In this document: positions 9,164-18,766 of the stretch, in pieces
How the letters are laid out: each line of letters starts with the position of its first letter
Position numbering within the stretch: position 1 is the first letter of the stretch
NCBI RefSeq assembly: GCF_025403485.1
Contig: NZ_CP099966.1
Span: 1,860,001-1,924,000 of the forward strand
Origin: Chryseobacterium paludis
GTDB taxonomy: Bacteria > Bacteroidota > Bacteroidia > Flavobacteriales > Weeksellaceae
Length of the DNA stretch: 64,000 nt
Direction of reading: 5' to 3'
The notes under the pieces: model-generated
Seen by the model: only the letters and a program-made list of their open reading frames with translations
What the model was told of the DNA's origin: nothing
The model's database searches: none
Made by a program: the position numbers and the translations under genes

Positions 9164-11926
9164 TTATCGTTTGATTATTTTTATGGTTTTGACGAGGTTA
9201 TCAGCTAAATTCACTTTGACCTGATAAACACCCGATAACAAAGCAGAAAAGTCAAGAGTTCCCTGCGTATCATTTATTGCTTTCGTAAGTACCGGTTTCC
9301 CTGCCGAATTGTAAACCGTTACCGAAAGAATCTTTTGATCGAACGAGATCGTCAGGATATCCTGTACAGGATTTGGATAGGCTTTCAGCTCATTTGCTTT
9401 TGTGGAAGCTTCCTCAACAGCAAAGCTATTTGTAAGACGGGTAACAGTTACATTGCTTACAGGACAGGCGACTGACGTAAAAATTTTACTTTGAATATCT
9501 GTCCCATCTCCTATCTGCCCCATACTATTATAGCCAGAGATTGCTAAAATTCCAACATTGTCAATAGCGAGGGTGTTGTGAGCTCCTGCTGCAATACTTT
9601 GCCAATCGGTAGAAGTTCCGATACGCATTGGTGTAGATCTATTCGTCGCTGCTCCATCACCTAATTGTCCCAAAACATTATATCCCCATGTCCAAAGCGT
9701 TCCATCTGTTTTGATGGCGATAGTAGAACCATTAATGCCTGTACGAACACTTCGCCAATCTGCTGTGGCTCCTACTTGTGTCGGCGTATTTTTTGAAATT
9801 GTGGTCCCATCACCCAATTGCCCGTATCCATTATCTCCCCACGTCCAAAGTGTCCCATCTGTTTTGAGCCCTATCGAATGGATTCTTCCTCCATCAATAG
9901 CTGCCCAATCCGTAGCTATTCCTATTTGAATAGGAGAAGCACTTCCTGTTAAAGTTCCATTACCGAGTTGCCCTTTGGAATTATCTCCCCAGGTCCAAAG
10001 CGTCCCATCTGTTTTGATGGCGAGCGTATGATTTCCTCCGGACGTTACACTTAACCAGTCTGTTGCTGTTCCTATTTGTATTGGTAAGGTTTTATTGACG
10101 GTGGTACCATCCCCTAATTGTCCATATTTATTATTACCCCAGGCCCAAAGTGTTCCATCAGATTTCAGGGCTACCATATGGCTGGCTCCGGTGGCCATAT
10201 GTACCCAGTCTGTTGCTGTTCCTACCTGTGTCGGCGTATTTCTGTTGGTTTTAGTTCCATCACCTAGTTGTCCGTCATAATTCCATCCCCATGTCCATAG
10301 CGTTCCATCTGCTTTAATTCCTGCCGAATAAGATACTCCAGCCACTATTTTCACCCAGTCTGCGGCTGTTCCTACTTGTGTTGGTGTATTTCTGTTGGTT
10401 GTAGTTCCATCTCCCAGCGCTCCATCAGAGTTGTCTCCCCAACTCCATAATGTGCCGTCCTTTTTTAGTCCCATTGAATGATAAAGACCTAGACTTGCAC
10501 TTTGCCAACAGCCTGTTCCGGTTGTAGGAAGTGTGGTAAAAGAACCTCCCGGCATCCAGACCACCTGACTGAAACCACAATCAGACGCTACCCACCAATA
10601 ATAAGTGTGGTTAGGTAATAAATTCGTCAAATTGACCGTAGTAGAAAGAGTGACTCCATTATTCCCGCCCATAACAGGATTTGTGCTGTAAAGATACACA
10701 TACCCTTGATCAGGAGCCTGAGTGGCTGCTGTCCAGCCAATAGTGGCTGTTGAAGAAGTAATATTGCTTGTTGAAAATTGTGTTGGAGGAATACAAACTT
10801 CAGGACAGGCAATAGGAATAAATATATTTTTGTCATTATTCACAGTATTAGTATTAGAAGTTCCATCACCCAGCTGACCGGAATTATTTCTTCCACAAAC
10901 TTTTAAAGAACCGTCAATGCCTTTTACAAGAACATGATTTTGTCCGGCATAAACCTCCAGGTTGTCTGAAGATATACCAACTTGTGTAGGAGATGTTGTA
11001 TTTACTGATCCATCTGTACCATTACCCAACTGCCCATAATAATTATAGCCCCATGACCAAAGTGTTCCGTCTGCTCTCGTTGCAAATGTAAAACCATTTT
11101 CAGCAGCTACATTTAGCCAATTGGTTTCTGTTCCAATTTGAATAGGAGCCGTTTTTTTAATAGTCGTTCCATCACCCAGTTGTCCATACGTATTCGAACC
11201 CCATGTCCATAGTGTCCCATCTGCTCTTATTCCTACAGAATACCCATATGAGGCATCAATACTTTTCCAGTTCGTGTCTGATCCGATTTGTATCGGAGCT
11301 TTTTTTGAAATGGTAGTTCCATCTCCTAATTGTCCGTTAAAATTGTATCCCCATGCCCATAGCGTCCCATCTGTTCTAATTCCTAAGGCATATCTATTTC
11401 CGGCATTAATGCTTTGCCAATCGGTAGCTGCGCCGATTTGTATTGGAATCTTTTTTGAAATGACAGTTCCATCTCCAAGCTGTCCGTAATCGTTACGCCC
11501 CCACGCCCATAATGTTCCATCCGTTTTGATTCCTACCGTAAAATCATCTCCTACACTTACACTTTTCCAATTCGCAGTTGTTCCGATTTGTATTGGAATT
11601 CTTTTTGAAATGGTAGTTCCATCTCCCAGTTGTCCATATTCGTTGCGTCCCCAGGCCCACAATGTTCCATCTGTTTTAATGGCAAAAGTCTGGTTACCGC
11701 CTGCACTGATAATTTTCCAATCGGTTACCGTTCCTATTCGGGTTGGGGTATTTCTGCCATTCACATTTAGGTCAGCCAGTTGTCCGGAGAAATTAGCTCC
11801 CCAACCCCACAATGATCCGTCTGTCTTTATTCCTACCGAATGCTCAGTTCCTGCACTCAGACTTTGCCAGCATTGAGCAAAAGAATGTAAACTGATGAAT
11901 ACAAATAATAAAAGTATTTTTCTCAT
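9164..11926 (-). CDS. RCC1-repeat protein with fibronectin type III-like domain and T9SS sorting domain
   Basis: A 920-residue secreted protein with signal peptide MRKILLLFVFISLHSFAQ. Two blocks of RCC1-type beta-propeller repeats follow (about residues 18-375 and 472-820), each repeat reading roughly IKTDGTLWAWGRNEYGQLGD with GTT...P..IGT..DW. Between the blocks, about residues 377-470, is a fibronectin type III-like domain (STATIGWTAATQAPDQGYVY, then LPNHTYYWWVASD). Residues about 846-920 are a T9SS type A sorting domain (LKAYPNPVQDILTISF, then SGVYQVKV and a basic end). Each block has about seven repeats, enough for one propeller each. RCC1 propellers are protein-interaction scaffolds; the target here is unknown. 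The nearly identical repeats also make the DNA internally repetitive over about 2.3 kb. Confidence 0.93.
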   Translation of the reverse strand: MRKILLLFVFISLHSFAQCWQSLSAGTEHSVGIKTDGSLWGWGANFSGQLADLNVNGRNTPTRIGTVTDWKIISAGGNQTFAIKTDGTLWAWGRNEYGQLGDGTTISKRIPIQIGTTANWKSVSVGDDFTVGIKTDGTLWAWGRNDYGQLGDGTVISKKIPIQIGAATDWQSINAGNRYALGIRTDGTLWAWGYNFNGQLGDGTTISKKAPIQIGSDTNWKSIDASYGYSVGIRADGTLWTWGSNTYGQLGDGTTIKKTAPIQIGTETNWLNVAAENGFTFATRADGTLWSWGYNYYGQLGNGTDGSVNTTSPTQVGISSDNLEVYAGQNHVLVKGIDGSLKVCGRNNSGQLGDGTSNTNTVNNDKNIFIPIACPEVCIPPTQFSTSNITSSTATIGWTAATQAPDQGYVYLYSTNPVMGGNNGVTLSTTVNLTNLLPNHTYYWWVASDCGFSQVVWMPGGSFTTLPTTGTGCWQSASLGLYHSMGLKKDGTLWSWGDNSDGALGDGTTTNRNTPTQVGTAADWVKIVAGVSYSAGIKADGTLWTWGWNYDGQLGDGTKTNRNTPTQVGTATDWVHMATGASHMVALKSDGTLWAWGNNKYGQLGDGTTVNKTLPIQIGTATDWLSVTSGGNHTLAIKTDGTLWTWGDNSKGQLGNGTLTGSASPIQIGIATDWAAIDGGRIHSIGLKTDGTLWTWGDNGYGQLGDGTTISKNTPTQVGATADWRSVRTGINGSTIAIKTDGTLWTWGYNVLGQLGDGAATNRSTPMRIGTSTDWQSIAAGAHNTLAIDNVGILAISGYNSMGQIGDGTDIQSKIFTSVACPVSNVTVTRLTNSFAVEEASTKANELKAYPNPVQDILTISFDQKILSVTVYNSAGKPVLTKAINDTQGTLDFSALLSGVYQVKVNLADNLVKTIKIIKR

Positions 11927-12620
11927 ATTTTAATTTTATAGTATTTTTTCCTACTCGTATAGCTTTTCGGTTCCGCTTTGTTTTAATCGCTTCTGAATTT
12001 CATCCCATAGGTCAACTGAACACAAAAATTTCAGGAAACAAATGAATTCTTACGAAGACATGATTTTTAAATCCTCAAATAGGTTTTGATTTTGAAAGTC
12101 CTCCGTAGATTAAATAGCATCATTACTGACACCACATGAAACTTTCCAAACTTCAATACAAGAATTTCTCACCCCCAGATCGAAAGTGAAGTATCGGAAT
12201 ACCCTAATACTATATATTCTTTATATCTGATTTACAGGAATAATCAAATAAACCTATGTGTTCTATATGACTTATAGCGTTAAAGAAATTGTGATAACTT
12301 AGTATTGTTTTAAATGGTTGGAAACAATAAGTTTTGACGCATTCGGATGAATAGGTACAACGTAGTTTTGTTCATTTTCATGATGTAATTAGTTTTCGGG
12401 TTAGTTTTAGTTTTTTAGAGCAAACAACATAATCTGTTATAAGAACTTGATGCTGTTGATTACAAAAATATATTTTTATTACGGATCATCAAAGCTAAAA
12501 AAACAAAAAGCAACCCATACTTACCTCATGCTTCCATACTACATTTTGATATCATTTATTTCCGTATCTTGTCTATACGTTTTTACAAAAAAAACATTTT
12601 AAAACTAAATACCTTATTTT
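11927..12620. other. 694-bp intergenic region, no gene recognised
   Basis: AT-rich DNA between the divergent RCC1 gene and the double-glycine peptide gene. It must hold both promoters, but I find no perfect TAnnTTTG. The best candidate before the peptide is TATCTTG near 12566 with TTTG at the usual distance upstream. A short minus-strand open stretch at about 11955-12045 has a protein-like end (WDEIQKRLKQSGTEKLYE) but no start. Confidence 0.4.
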
Positions 12621-12797
12621 ATGAAAAACTTAAAAAACCTATCCCAAAAGCTCACCAAAGGAGAATTGAAGAAAATTTTTGGCGGCGATGGTCCTGAATT
12701 ATCTCTTCCGATGTGTACACCAAGACAATGCGAGATTTTTTATACCCGATGTGACCGTGTTAGCAGCTGTCCTCCACTCTACCCTGATCCAATTTAA
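12621..12797 (+). CDS. double-glycine leader peptide, bacteriocin/RiPP-like precursor
   Basis: A 58-residue peptide. The leader MKNLKNLSQKLTKGELKKIF ends in GG at residues 21-22, matching the Lys/Leu-rich GG leader of Bacteroidetes natural-product precursors and bacteriocin-like peptides. Such leaders are normally cut after GG by a peptidase-containing ABC transporter. The 36-residue core has four Cys (residues 32, 37, 44, 50) and a Pro-rich end. No transporter or modification enzyme is adjacent, so any maturation would act in trans. A terminator starts 30 bp after the stop, giving a single-gene unit. The leader closely resembles that of the peptide at 59850-60011 although the cores differ. 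Its activity (antimicrobial, signal or other) is not shown. Confidence 0.8.
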   Translation: MKNLKNLSQKLTKGELKKIFGGDGPELSLPMCTPRQCEIFYTRCDRVSSCPPLYPDPI

Positions 12798-12826
12798 ATA
12801 AAATACGGCTCAAAGGAGAAATACAT

Positions 12827-12865
12827 TGCCCGCAAAATAATAGATCTAATTTGTGGGCATTTTTA
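12827..12865 (+). terminator. rho-independent terminator of the peptide gene
   Basis: TGCCCGCAAA at 12827-12836 pairs with TTTGTGGGCA at 12850-12859 with one G-U pair, and is followed by TTTTTA. Confidence 0.85.
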
Positions 12866-12910
12866 TAAGACAAACTGGAAGCAATTGTTTACTCCCAACA
12901 CCCGAACCCT

Positions 12911-13591
12911 ATGAAAATAAAACTTAGCTATCTACTTATTTTACTATATAGTCTTGTAAGTTGTCAGGGAAAATCGATCATCAATGATCTGAAATTCTCT
13001 AACTATTCAGGACATCCCAAAAAAATTACAGAGGTCATTACTTTTTCAAACCAAAATATAAATGAGAATATCTCTTATTTTGACAAAGAGGGTTTCCTTA
13101 CAAAAGTTGAATACTATAATGTGATCAAAAGTGGATCTTCTCATGATCGATTGATCAATGAAATTACTACCTACAATTCAAAAGACAAAGCAAAACGCTA
13201 TTTTGAAGTCATTAATCCTGAAACTAAGAAAATAGTAACTAACGGTTATTTTGAGAAAATATCTGATTCATTATATAAGAGAGTTTCAAATGCTACTGAT
13301 CACAATATATCACTTCACAAACTATTTTATTTTGACAGAAATAACCGCCTCATAAAAACAGAAGAAACCGGAAATTTTTATGAAACCCCAATTAACAGCA
13401 TCATTTTATATACCTATACCCATACCCTAAAAAATGAAATCCTTTTTGAGAATTTAACCAACCACAAAAAGTCTAAGCATGTTTATAAAAATGTAAAGCT
13501 TGATCCAAATGCCAATTCTGTGTATGAAGAATTAGTGGATGATCATGGAATTCTACAACAAAAAACAGAAAGAAAATTTGAATATTATTAA
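12911..13591 (+). CDS. hypothetical lipoprotein
   Basis: A 226-residue protein with a lipoprotein signal (MKIKLSYLLILLYSLVSC; the lipobox Cys is residue 18). The mature part is rich in Tyr, Asn and Lys and contains loose repeats such as ITTYNSKDKAKRYFEVINP and LFYFDRNNRLIKTEETGNF. These read like YD/MORN-type beta-hairpins (F/Y-D-..-N-..-L-..-E). I do not recognise a named family. It is expected on the periplasmic or outer membrane surface. It stands alone between the peptide terminator and a convergent lipoprotein gene. Confidence 0.65.
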   Translation: MKIKLSYLLILLYSLVSCQGKSIINDLKFSNYSGHPKKITEVITFSNQNINENISYFDKEGFLTKVEYYNVIKSGSSHDRLINEITTYNSKDKAKRYFEVINPETKKIVTNGYFEKISDSLYKRVSNATDHNISLHKLFYFDRNNRLIKTEETGNFYETPINSIILYTYTHTLKNEILFENLTNHKKSKHVYKNVKLDPNANSVYEELVDDHGILQQKTERKFEYY

Positions 13592-13662
13592 TTGAAAAAA
13601 TTTCTATTAAGCGTAGTTTAAGCAAGCTTCAATCTCCCTGCTCATTCGAAAAGTTTAAAAAT

Positions 13663-14142
13663 TTATTTCACAAGAGAATATATTAATACTCCAATACCGG
13701 CATAGGCAGCAACGGTAATAATATCAGCAATAGGCTGTGAAAAGCGTTTTTCAGCAATTCTCTCGCCATTGATCTGGTTCTTATGGAATTTCAGAACTTT
13801 TTTAGAATTACGAACCGGATGCGCCACCAGGCTGTCGCTTTCCCACTTGTCAACGATGACTTTATAAGACCTGCCATCAACATCAATTTTAACATTTTTA
13901 CCCGGAGTCAGTTTCCCCTGAATATCAACCGGGACAGATGTTTGCTGTAAATCCGCACCTTGAGATTTAGTGGCTGTATTTTTTGTTTGCGGAGAATTGG
14001 TGTCAGCAGGAGCTGCACGCTCATTAGATTCTTTCTTATTGCCCTTCTTATCCATTGCTGGATCGGCTGGTTTTTTAACCTGGTAAGTATAGCAACTTAC
14101 AAGAGAAAATAATATAATGATGAGATAAAGATTCTTTCGCAT
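13663..14142 (-). CDS. hypothetical lipoprotein with C-terminal hydrophobic segment
   Basis: A 159-residue protein with a lipoprotein signal (MRKNLYLIIILFSLVSC, then YTYQ). A low-complexity Lys/Asn/Ala/Thr linker follows to about residue 65. A small domain contains LTPGKNVKIDVDGRSYKVIV and WESDSLVAHP, suggestive of a short beta-barrel. The end (PIADIITVAAYAGIGVLIYSLV) could be a membrane segment. Comparable small lipoproteins occur in Bacteroidetes without known function. It is convergent with the lipoprotein gene ending at 13591. Confidence 0.65.
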   Translation of the reverse strand: MRKNLYLIIILFSLVSCYTYQVKKPADPAMDKKGNKKESNERAAPADTNSPQTKNTATKSQGADLQQTSVPVDIQGKLTPGKNVKIDVDGRSYKVIVDKWESDSLVAHPVRNSKKVLKFHKNQINGERIAEKRFSQPIADIITVAAYAGIGVLIYSLVK

Positions 14143-14295
14143 TAGCCAAATTTAAGAAATAAACGGAAAATTCAGTATTTTCTTTTAAAAATTCTGAATT
14201 TAAAAATGTATTCCTGCTTAAAAAAGCAATTGGTATTGATTAAGATTTTAAGAATCAGTATTAAAATGCAGTGTTACCGAATAATGATATTCTCC

Positions 14296-15156
14296 CTAAA
14301 CACTTCTCAGTTCAGCAATTTCTTTTACTAATTTCGGGTACATAGACTGTAGATCAGCTCCACCTTTTGGTTCACGGTTCATCTGCCGCTCCGGGCTATC
14401 ATAATGATTCTCCGGATACAGTTCGTCAACAGTATCTCTTATTTCTGATTCATCTTCATTATCATGATTTTCTGAATAGGCATCATCAGAGACATACAGA
14501 AGTCCTTCTGCCCAGCAGTCGGCAATGTTAAAGCTGTATTTTCCATTGACCAATGACTGAATATCTTTTTCAATATCTTCAAAAAATTCTTTTCCTTTCA
14601 ACAACAGCCAGCATCGGAAGTAAATAAACCCATCATCAGAAAGGGAATCGTTAAACACATAAACCCCATTCTCCAGCTTAAATCCACATTCAAGAATAAT
14701 AGAAAGTTCAGCAATTTCTGCCGTATAAAGGTTACTCAGTTTCTCCCGAAGTGTTTTTTCAAAAAGAATAAGTCTTTCTTTTCCAAATTTAGAAAGGTAG
14801 GCGGTTAAATTTTCCAAATGTTCATCCACATCATATTCGCTCCAATGGGCTTTTCTCTGTTTATTGGATTTTTCAATGGCTTCCCAGAAATAAATATCAG
14901 CTCTTTCATTCTCTGAAAGTTCTTTTTTCTGTGGAACTTCGTCATGTTCCAGAATTTCAATATATCCTTTCTTTATCTTTTGATTGATCAGCTTTTCAGA
15001 CTCGTGAGTACATTCTTTTTCATCAGCAAATTCTTTGATTGTTTCCCTGCCTTTTGTTCCGGTTTTGCCAAATATTATTTTTTGAGTAGTTCCCTGGTAA
15101 TCTATATTCCAAAATTTATCTGATAGCTCATTTTGATTGATCAAGTGCCTTTTCAT
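14296..15156 (-). CDS. WGR domain and DUF4240-like protein
   Basis: A 286-residue cytoplasmic protein. Residues 1-70 look like a WGR domain (KFWNIDYQGTTQKIIFGKTGTKGRETIKEF), a module found in MolR-type proteins and PARPs. Residues about 95-205 match the DUF4240 pattern (FWEAIEKSNKQRKAHWSEYDVDEHLENLTAYL split by short stretches, then ECGFKLENGVYVF and a DDGFIYFRCWLLLKG motif). The C-terminal part is acidic. DUF4240 proteins occur in polymorphic toxin and immunity neighbourhoods and as stand-alone genes. The next gene upstream also resembles an immunity-type small protein. The exact role is unknown. Confidence 0.75.
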   Translation of the reverse strand: MKRHLINQNELSDKFWNIDYQGTTQKIIFGKTGTKGRETIKEFADEKECTHESEKLINQKIKKGYIEILEHDEVPQKKELSENERADIYFWEAIEKSNKQRKAHWSEYDVDEHLENLTAYLSKFGKERLILFEKTLREKLSNLYTAEIAELSIILECGFKLENGVYVFNDSLSDDGFIYFRCWLLLKGKEFFEDIEKDIQSLVNGKYSFNIADCWAEGLLYVSDDAYSENHDNEDESEIRDTVDELYPENHYDSPERQMNREPKGGADLQSMYPKLVKEIAELRSV

Positions 15157-15289
15157 AAAGTAAAAAAATGTGATGGATTTTTAATGGAATTAAAACTACA
15201 AAAAAATAAAGAACCGATGCGCTATTTCCTCTACAAATTCCTTTCTGGCAGCCATTACCTGAAAATCTTTAAGTTATATTATAGTCACT

Positions 15290-15646
15290 TTAATACTCTT
15301 CCCACTCCCCATTTTGAGGATCATATTTCTGATATTCACCCGTATCTGTAAATTCTGAGGCGGTCATCCCCACTTCAAAAATATTTTCTTCATTAAAATC
15401 TGTTGAAAAATACAGTGCTTCATCGGTTAGCAGCGCTTGCCCATATTCAGGATGTTCGAAATGAAATCCATATTTGCTTTTTTCGTGTAAGACATAGTTA
15501 TACTTTGCAAGACGTGCTTTTAATTCTTCAATCTGAGGTGCCGTAAACGGCTCAAGATTCTTCTCATCATCGAAAAAACTTTCGTCGTTGAGTTTCTGCT
15601 CTCTTTCTTTGGTCTCTTTTCTGAATAAATGGATGTCGTAGCTCAT
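15290..15646 (-). CDS. small acidic hypothetical protein, immunity-like
   Basis: A 118-residue protein starting MSYDIHLFRKETKEREQKLN. This ATG at 15646 is preferred over an upstream start that adds 60 residues with an unrelated hydrophobic stretch. MSYDIHLFRKET is typical of small Bacteroidetes proteins that occur in immunity or uncharacterised families. The rest is acidic with several aromatic residues and has no membrane segment. It lies 133 bp upstream of the WGR/DUF4240 gene on the same strand and may belong with it. Confidence 0.6.
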   Translation of the reverse strand: MSYDIHLFRKETKEREQKLNDESFFDDEKNLEPFTAPQIEELKARLAKYNYVLHEKSKYGFHFEHPEYGQALLTDEALYFSTDFNEENIFEVGMTASEFTDTGEYQKYDPQNGEWEEY

Positions 15647-16052
15647 ATCTTTTTTATGCTTTAAAAATACAGTTAGTCTATGGTTTTTTCTATGTTTTGA
15701 TATTAAATTTATAAAAATAAGTAGCCAACAGAGTAAAACCTCCACTATAAAAATAGGTAAGAATGGTTGCCAATACTTATTTTGTCTGTCAATTTTACAC
15801 CATCTTTGACCGGAGTTATCAAGCATGCTTTAAAACTGCCTGCCCCACCCATTATTATGCTTGCACCAGCCAATAAAAATAATTAATTTCAATCCTCAGA
15901 TAACAGGGGACAATTAACAACACAACACCCTGTTAATTAGTACTTTAAATCACACAAAGAATAAAATAAAATTAATAATTAAAATAAACGAGGCAAACAT
16001 AGCGAATAATCTGTTTCAACAACCAACGGAACGATCACTATAAGAATTAGAT
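15647..16052. other. 406-bp intergenic region
   Basis: Divergent control region between the small acidic protein and the UbiA-like gene. It contains an inverted repeat AACAGGG (15902-15908) and CCCTGTT (15928-15934) of unclear meaning. A frame reading into it from 15646 encodes a hydrophobic stretch, which I take as chance. Confidence 0.4.
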
Positions 16053-16979
16053 ATGCTCAGGGAACATCAGCAAAAAACAGGGTTCAGGCACTTACTGGAA
16101 TTTATATTCTACAGTAATTTTTTTTATGGCATTTGTACAGTCGCCGCTACCCTTGAAACCACTTTCCTTATGAAAATCCCTTTTCAAGGGATAATGCTAT
16201 ACATACTAACGTTTATCAGTACCATTATTTTCTATAATTATCCATACGCCAGAAGTCATTCACCTACCTCCAAAAATCCGCGTACGCGGTGGTATTCTGC
16301 TCATCATAAAATGATCTCAAAAATCCAGATTGGTCTTAATATCTGTCTATTAGGGATAATGGTGTGGATGGCGATCGTTTACTTTAATGAAATAAAAGCA
16401 ATGACAGGTATACAGTGGATCCTGTTATTGATCTTCCCTATCGTAGCGGCCATGTATTACGGAAAAAATATTGCCACGCGTGCCTACAACCTTCGAAGAG
16501 CGGGATTGGTAAAGCCTTTCATCATTGGCTTTGTCTGGGCTGGCTTAACGACCATATATCCGTTATTATATTCTAATGTCATTCATTCATTCGAACAGAA
16601 TTTCACCTTACTTCTGCTTATCCTGTTTCTGAAGAATTTCATGTTTATTTCATTGCTGGCAATTATGTTTGATGTAAAAGATTATGCGGATGATACCACA
16701 AATCAGTTGAACACTTTTGTTGTAAAATATGGTTTAAGAAATACACTTTTAAACATCATAATTCCATTGATCATTTTAGGTATCCTTACCTTCATATCCT
16801 ATGCCTTAATGAGTAAATTCAGCATTCCGAAAATGATATTTATCCTCATTCCTTTTTTACTTCTGGTGGCGGTAACGCTGTCATTAAAAAAACGGCGGCC
16901 TCTTATGTATTACCTGGTTGTTATTGACGGACTGATATTTGTTAAAGCCCTTTTTGGTATTTTAGCTGCCATCTCATAA
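16053..16979 (+). CDS. UbiA-superfamily-like integral membrane protein
   Basis: A 308-residue membrane protein with about eight or nine hydrophobic helices. The loop FDVKDYADDTTNQLNTFVVKYG matches the second Asp-rich motif of UbiA prenyltransferases (DxxxD followed by TLPV/KYG-like sequence). The place of the first motif (NxxxDxxxD) holds YNYPYARSHSPTSKNPRTRW, which lacks those Asp residues. The fold is therefore probably UbiA-like while catalysis is uncertain. UbiA enzymes transfer prenyl chains in quinone, haem and lipid synthesis. It is convergent with the deaminase gene. Confidence in the superfamily is moderate. Confidence 0.6.
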   Translation: MLREHQQKTGFRHLLEFIFYSNFFYGICTVAATLETTFLMKIPFQGIMLYILTFISTIIFYNYPYARSHSPTSKNPRTRWYSAHHKMISKIQIGLNICLLGIMVWMAIVYFNEIKAMTGIQWILLLIFPIVAAMYYGKNIATRAYNLRRAGLVKPFIIGFVWAGLTTIYPLLYSNVIHSFEQNFTLLLLILFLKNFMFISLLAIMFDVKDYADDTTNQLNTFVVKYGLRNTLLNIIIPLIILGILTFISYALMSKFSIPKMIFILIPFLLLVAVTLSLKKRRPLMYYLVVIDGLIFVKALFGILAAIS

Positions 16980-16998
16980 AATTTCATGAGGCAATTTA

Positions 16999-18507
16999 TC
17001 AGTTTAGTTTCACTTTCATTTTTTGAATAAAACCATCCCATTGCTTATTCAGGTACACCAATGATTCCTTTTTCTCATTTTCATCCAGAGACGAATAATT
17101 AATCGAATTAAAAACCAGTTTCTTCAATGCTTTTACATCAAGCTCCCAGGAAACAAAAGCGACCCAGAAATCATAATTAAGACCTTCATATCCGTAAACA
17201 CTCGGATCATCACTATTTATAGAACACTGTACTCCATTGCTTAACAAAACCCTTGCAGGATGATTCCGCAGGTCACTGACATATCCTAAAATCTGATTAC
17301 TGATCGGACTTACCTCAACCAGTTTATTTTGTTTTCTGATCAACTCCATTGTTTTTGGAAAATAGATCAGATTGAGGCCATGCCCAATCCTTGGATTGTC
17401 CAATGATGAAATATCAAGAATATTTTTATTAAAGACAGAGGTACTTTCTCCTGCATGAAGAAAAAGAGGCATCTTCACTCCATACCTTTTGCTGAGTTCA
17501 TTTAGTTTCATCCAATCTTCCCGGAAAGAATAGATGCTATTTCCTGCCGCCTCATCTGCAACAAGATCAAAGCCTGAAATAACATTCGGAAACTCCTTTT
17601 TAAGTTCAAAGGCTGTTTCAAGTTGTTTTTCAATACTTTTCGGATCTAAAAATTTAAAACTGGAATAAATTAATTTCAAACTGAACTGCGGGTGTGATTT
17701 CTGTATTTCTTTAACAACGTCCTGCAGATCGGTAACCGATGTTTTCAATGGATACTTTCCATGTTTAAAATCATAAAGCTCATCAAAGATAAACCTGATT
17801 TCCAGGTGTTGCACATTATTTGCCACTAAATCCAGAAACCCTTTTTTATAATATTCCCTAAAAAAAGGACGATAAGGCAACAACAGGCTAATACGTTTAA
17901 AACGTTTCTCAAACTCAATCCAGTAATCGGTATAAGTACACAGTGATTCCCGCTTCAGGATGAGAAGGTCTGCCAGTTTTTTTTCAAAATCAGGATCTGA
18001 AGTCAGTTTTTTATCAAGACCAATAAATCCTTTCGGAACTTTCCCTTCTTCAAAAAATGCCAGCTGTCCGAAAATAAACTGGTCATTATCTGCCTGATCA
18101 TAAACATACGATTCTTTATACTTTCTTGCCGCAGCAATCACCCATTTCACATCGGTTATTCCGCCACTATGGGTATGCAGCAACCCTCCTTTCGGCATAG
18201 ATTGAATGATCTCAAATAATTTACTGCCCTCTATCAATGGTTTTATTTCATTAAAAGAACTATTAAATAAAGGTATTTTCTGTTTGTCTGTTTCCGTAAG
18301 AAATTCCTTTCGTAACTGAAATAATTTTTTGTCCAATGCGATCTCAGCATCAGACAGTTTTATATCAGCATCAAAAGCCAATGCTTGATTTTCCTGTTCC
18401 AATAACATCCAGTTCTGTTGATAAGTGGATTTTTCAGCCACTTTATTTTGGCATCCAAACAATGGAAATCCAAAAAGTAAAATATAAGTAAGATACCTTC
18501 TCTTCAT
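16999..18507 (-). CDS. adenosine deaminase family lipoprotein
   Basis: A 502-residue protein. The ATG at 18507 begins a lipoprotein signal (MKRRYLTYILLFGFPLFGC). The metal-dependent amidohydrolase/adenosine deaminase motifs are all visible: LLHTHSGG (metal-binding His pair), LFLHAGES (His and Glu), IGHGLNL (His) and INSDDPSVYG (metal Asp). It resembles the secreted ADGF/CECR1-type adenosine deaminases and should deaminate adenosine or a related nucleoside outside the inner membrane. The upstream in-frame start at 18543 would place 12 residues before the signal and is rejected. Substrate is inferred from family. Confidence 0.85.
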   Translation of the reverse strand: MKRRYLTYILLFGFPLFGCQNKVAEKSTYQQNWMLLEQENQALAFDADIKLSDAEIALDKKLFQLRKEFLTETDKQKIPLFNSSFNEIKPLIEGSKLFEIIQSMPKGGLLHTHSGGITDVKWVIAAARKYKESYVYDQADNDQFIFGQLAFFEEGKVPKGFIGLDKKLTSDPDFEKKLADLLILKRESLCTYTDYWIEFEKRFKRISLLLPYRPFFREYYKKGFLDLVANNVQHLEIRFIFDELYDFKHGKYPLKTSVTDLQDVVKEIQKSHPQFSLKLIYSSFKFLDPKSIEKQLETAFELKKEFPNVISGFDLVADEAAGNSIYSFREDWMKLNELSKRYGVKMPLFLHAGESTSVFNKNILDISSLDNPRIGHGLNLIYFPKTMELIRKQNKLVEVSPISNQILGYVSDLRNHPARVLLSNGVQCSINSDDPSVYGYEGLNYDFWVAFVSWELDVKALKKLVFNSINYSSLDENEKKESLVYLNKQWDGFIQKMKVKLN

Positions 18508-18766
18508 AATATTGAGGTTTGCTTTGCACACTTGATTATGCATAAGAATCTTTTGAAAAAAATAAAGGTTTAAATAAAATGATCTCCAAAAATATAATTA
18601 ATTTTTTGAGTAAAACAAAATTGAACCTAACCATATAACAGAAAAAATTACTACAATACCTTTTGCATGGGCTAAAAGCTTTACACCATTTAAATGAAAA
18701 TGGCGTTATTTTACATCGATGATTATTATTTTAATTGAATATATTCTAAAAGGAAAATAATAATTT

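Noticed and set aside
11526..11876. 116-codon plus-strand frame with repeated VPS-type phrases
   Set aside because: It is the reverse complement of the RCC1 repeats, which explains its own repetitiveness.
9480..11900. Regular repeats that might look like a CRISPR array
   Set aside because: The repeats are about 150 bp, in frame, and code for RCC1 units.
11939..12045. Minus-strand stretch ending WDEIQKRLKQSGTEKLYE as a possible transposase or gene remnant
   Set aside because: Only about 30 codons, no start and no recognisable family; cannot be supported.
15647..15826. Extension of the small acidic protein with a membrane helix
   Set aside because: MSYDIHLFRKET is the typical start of such proteins and the upstream part does not resemble a signal peptide.
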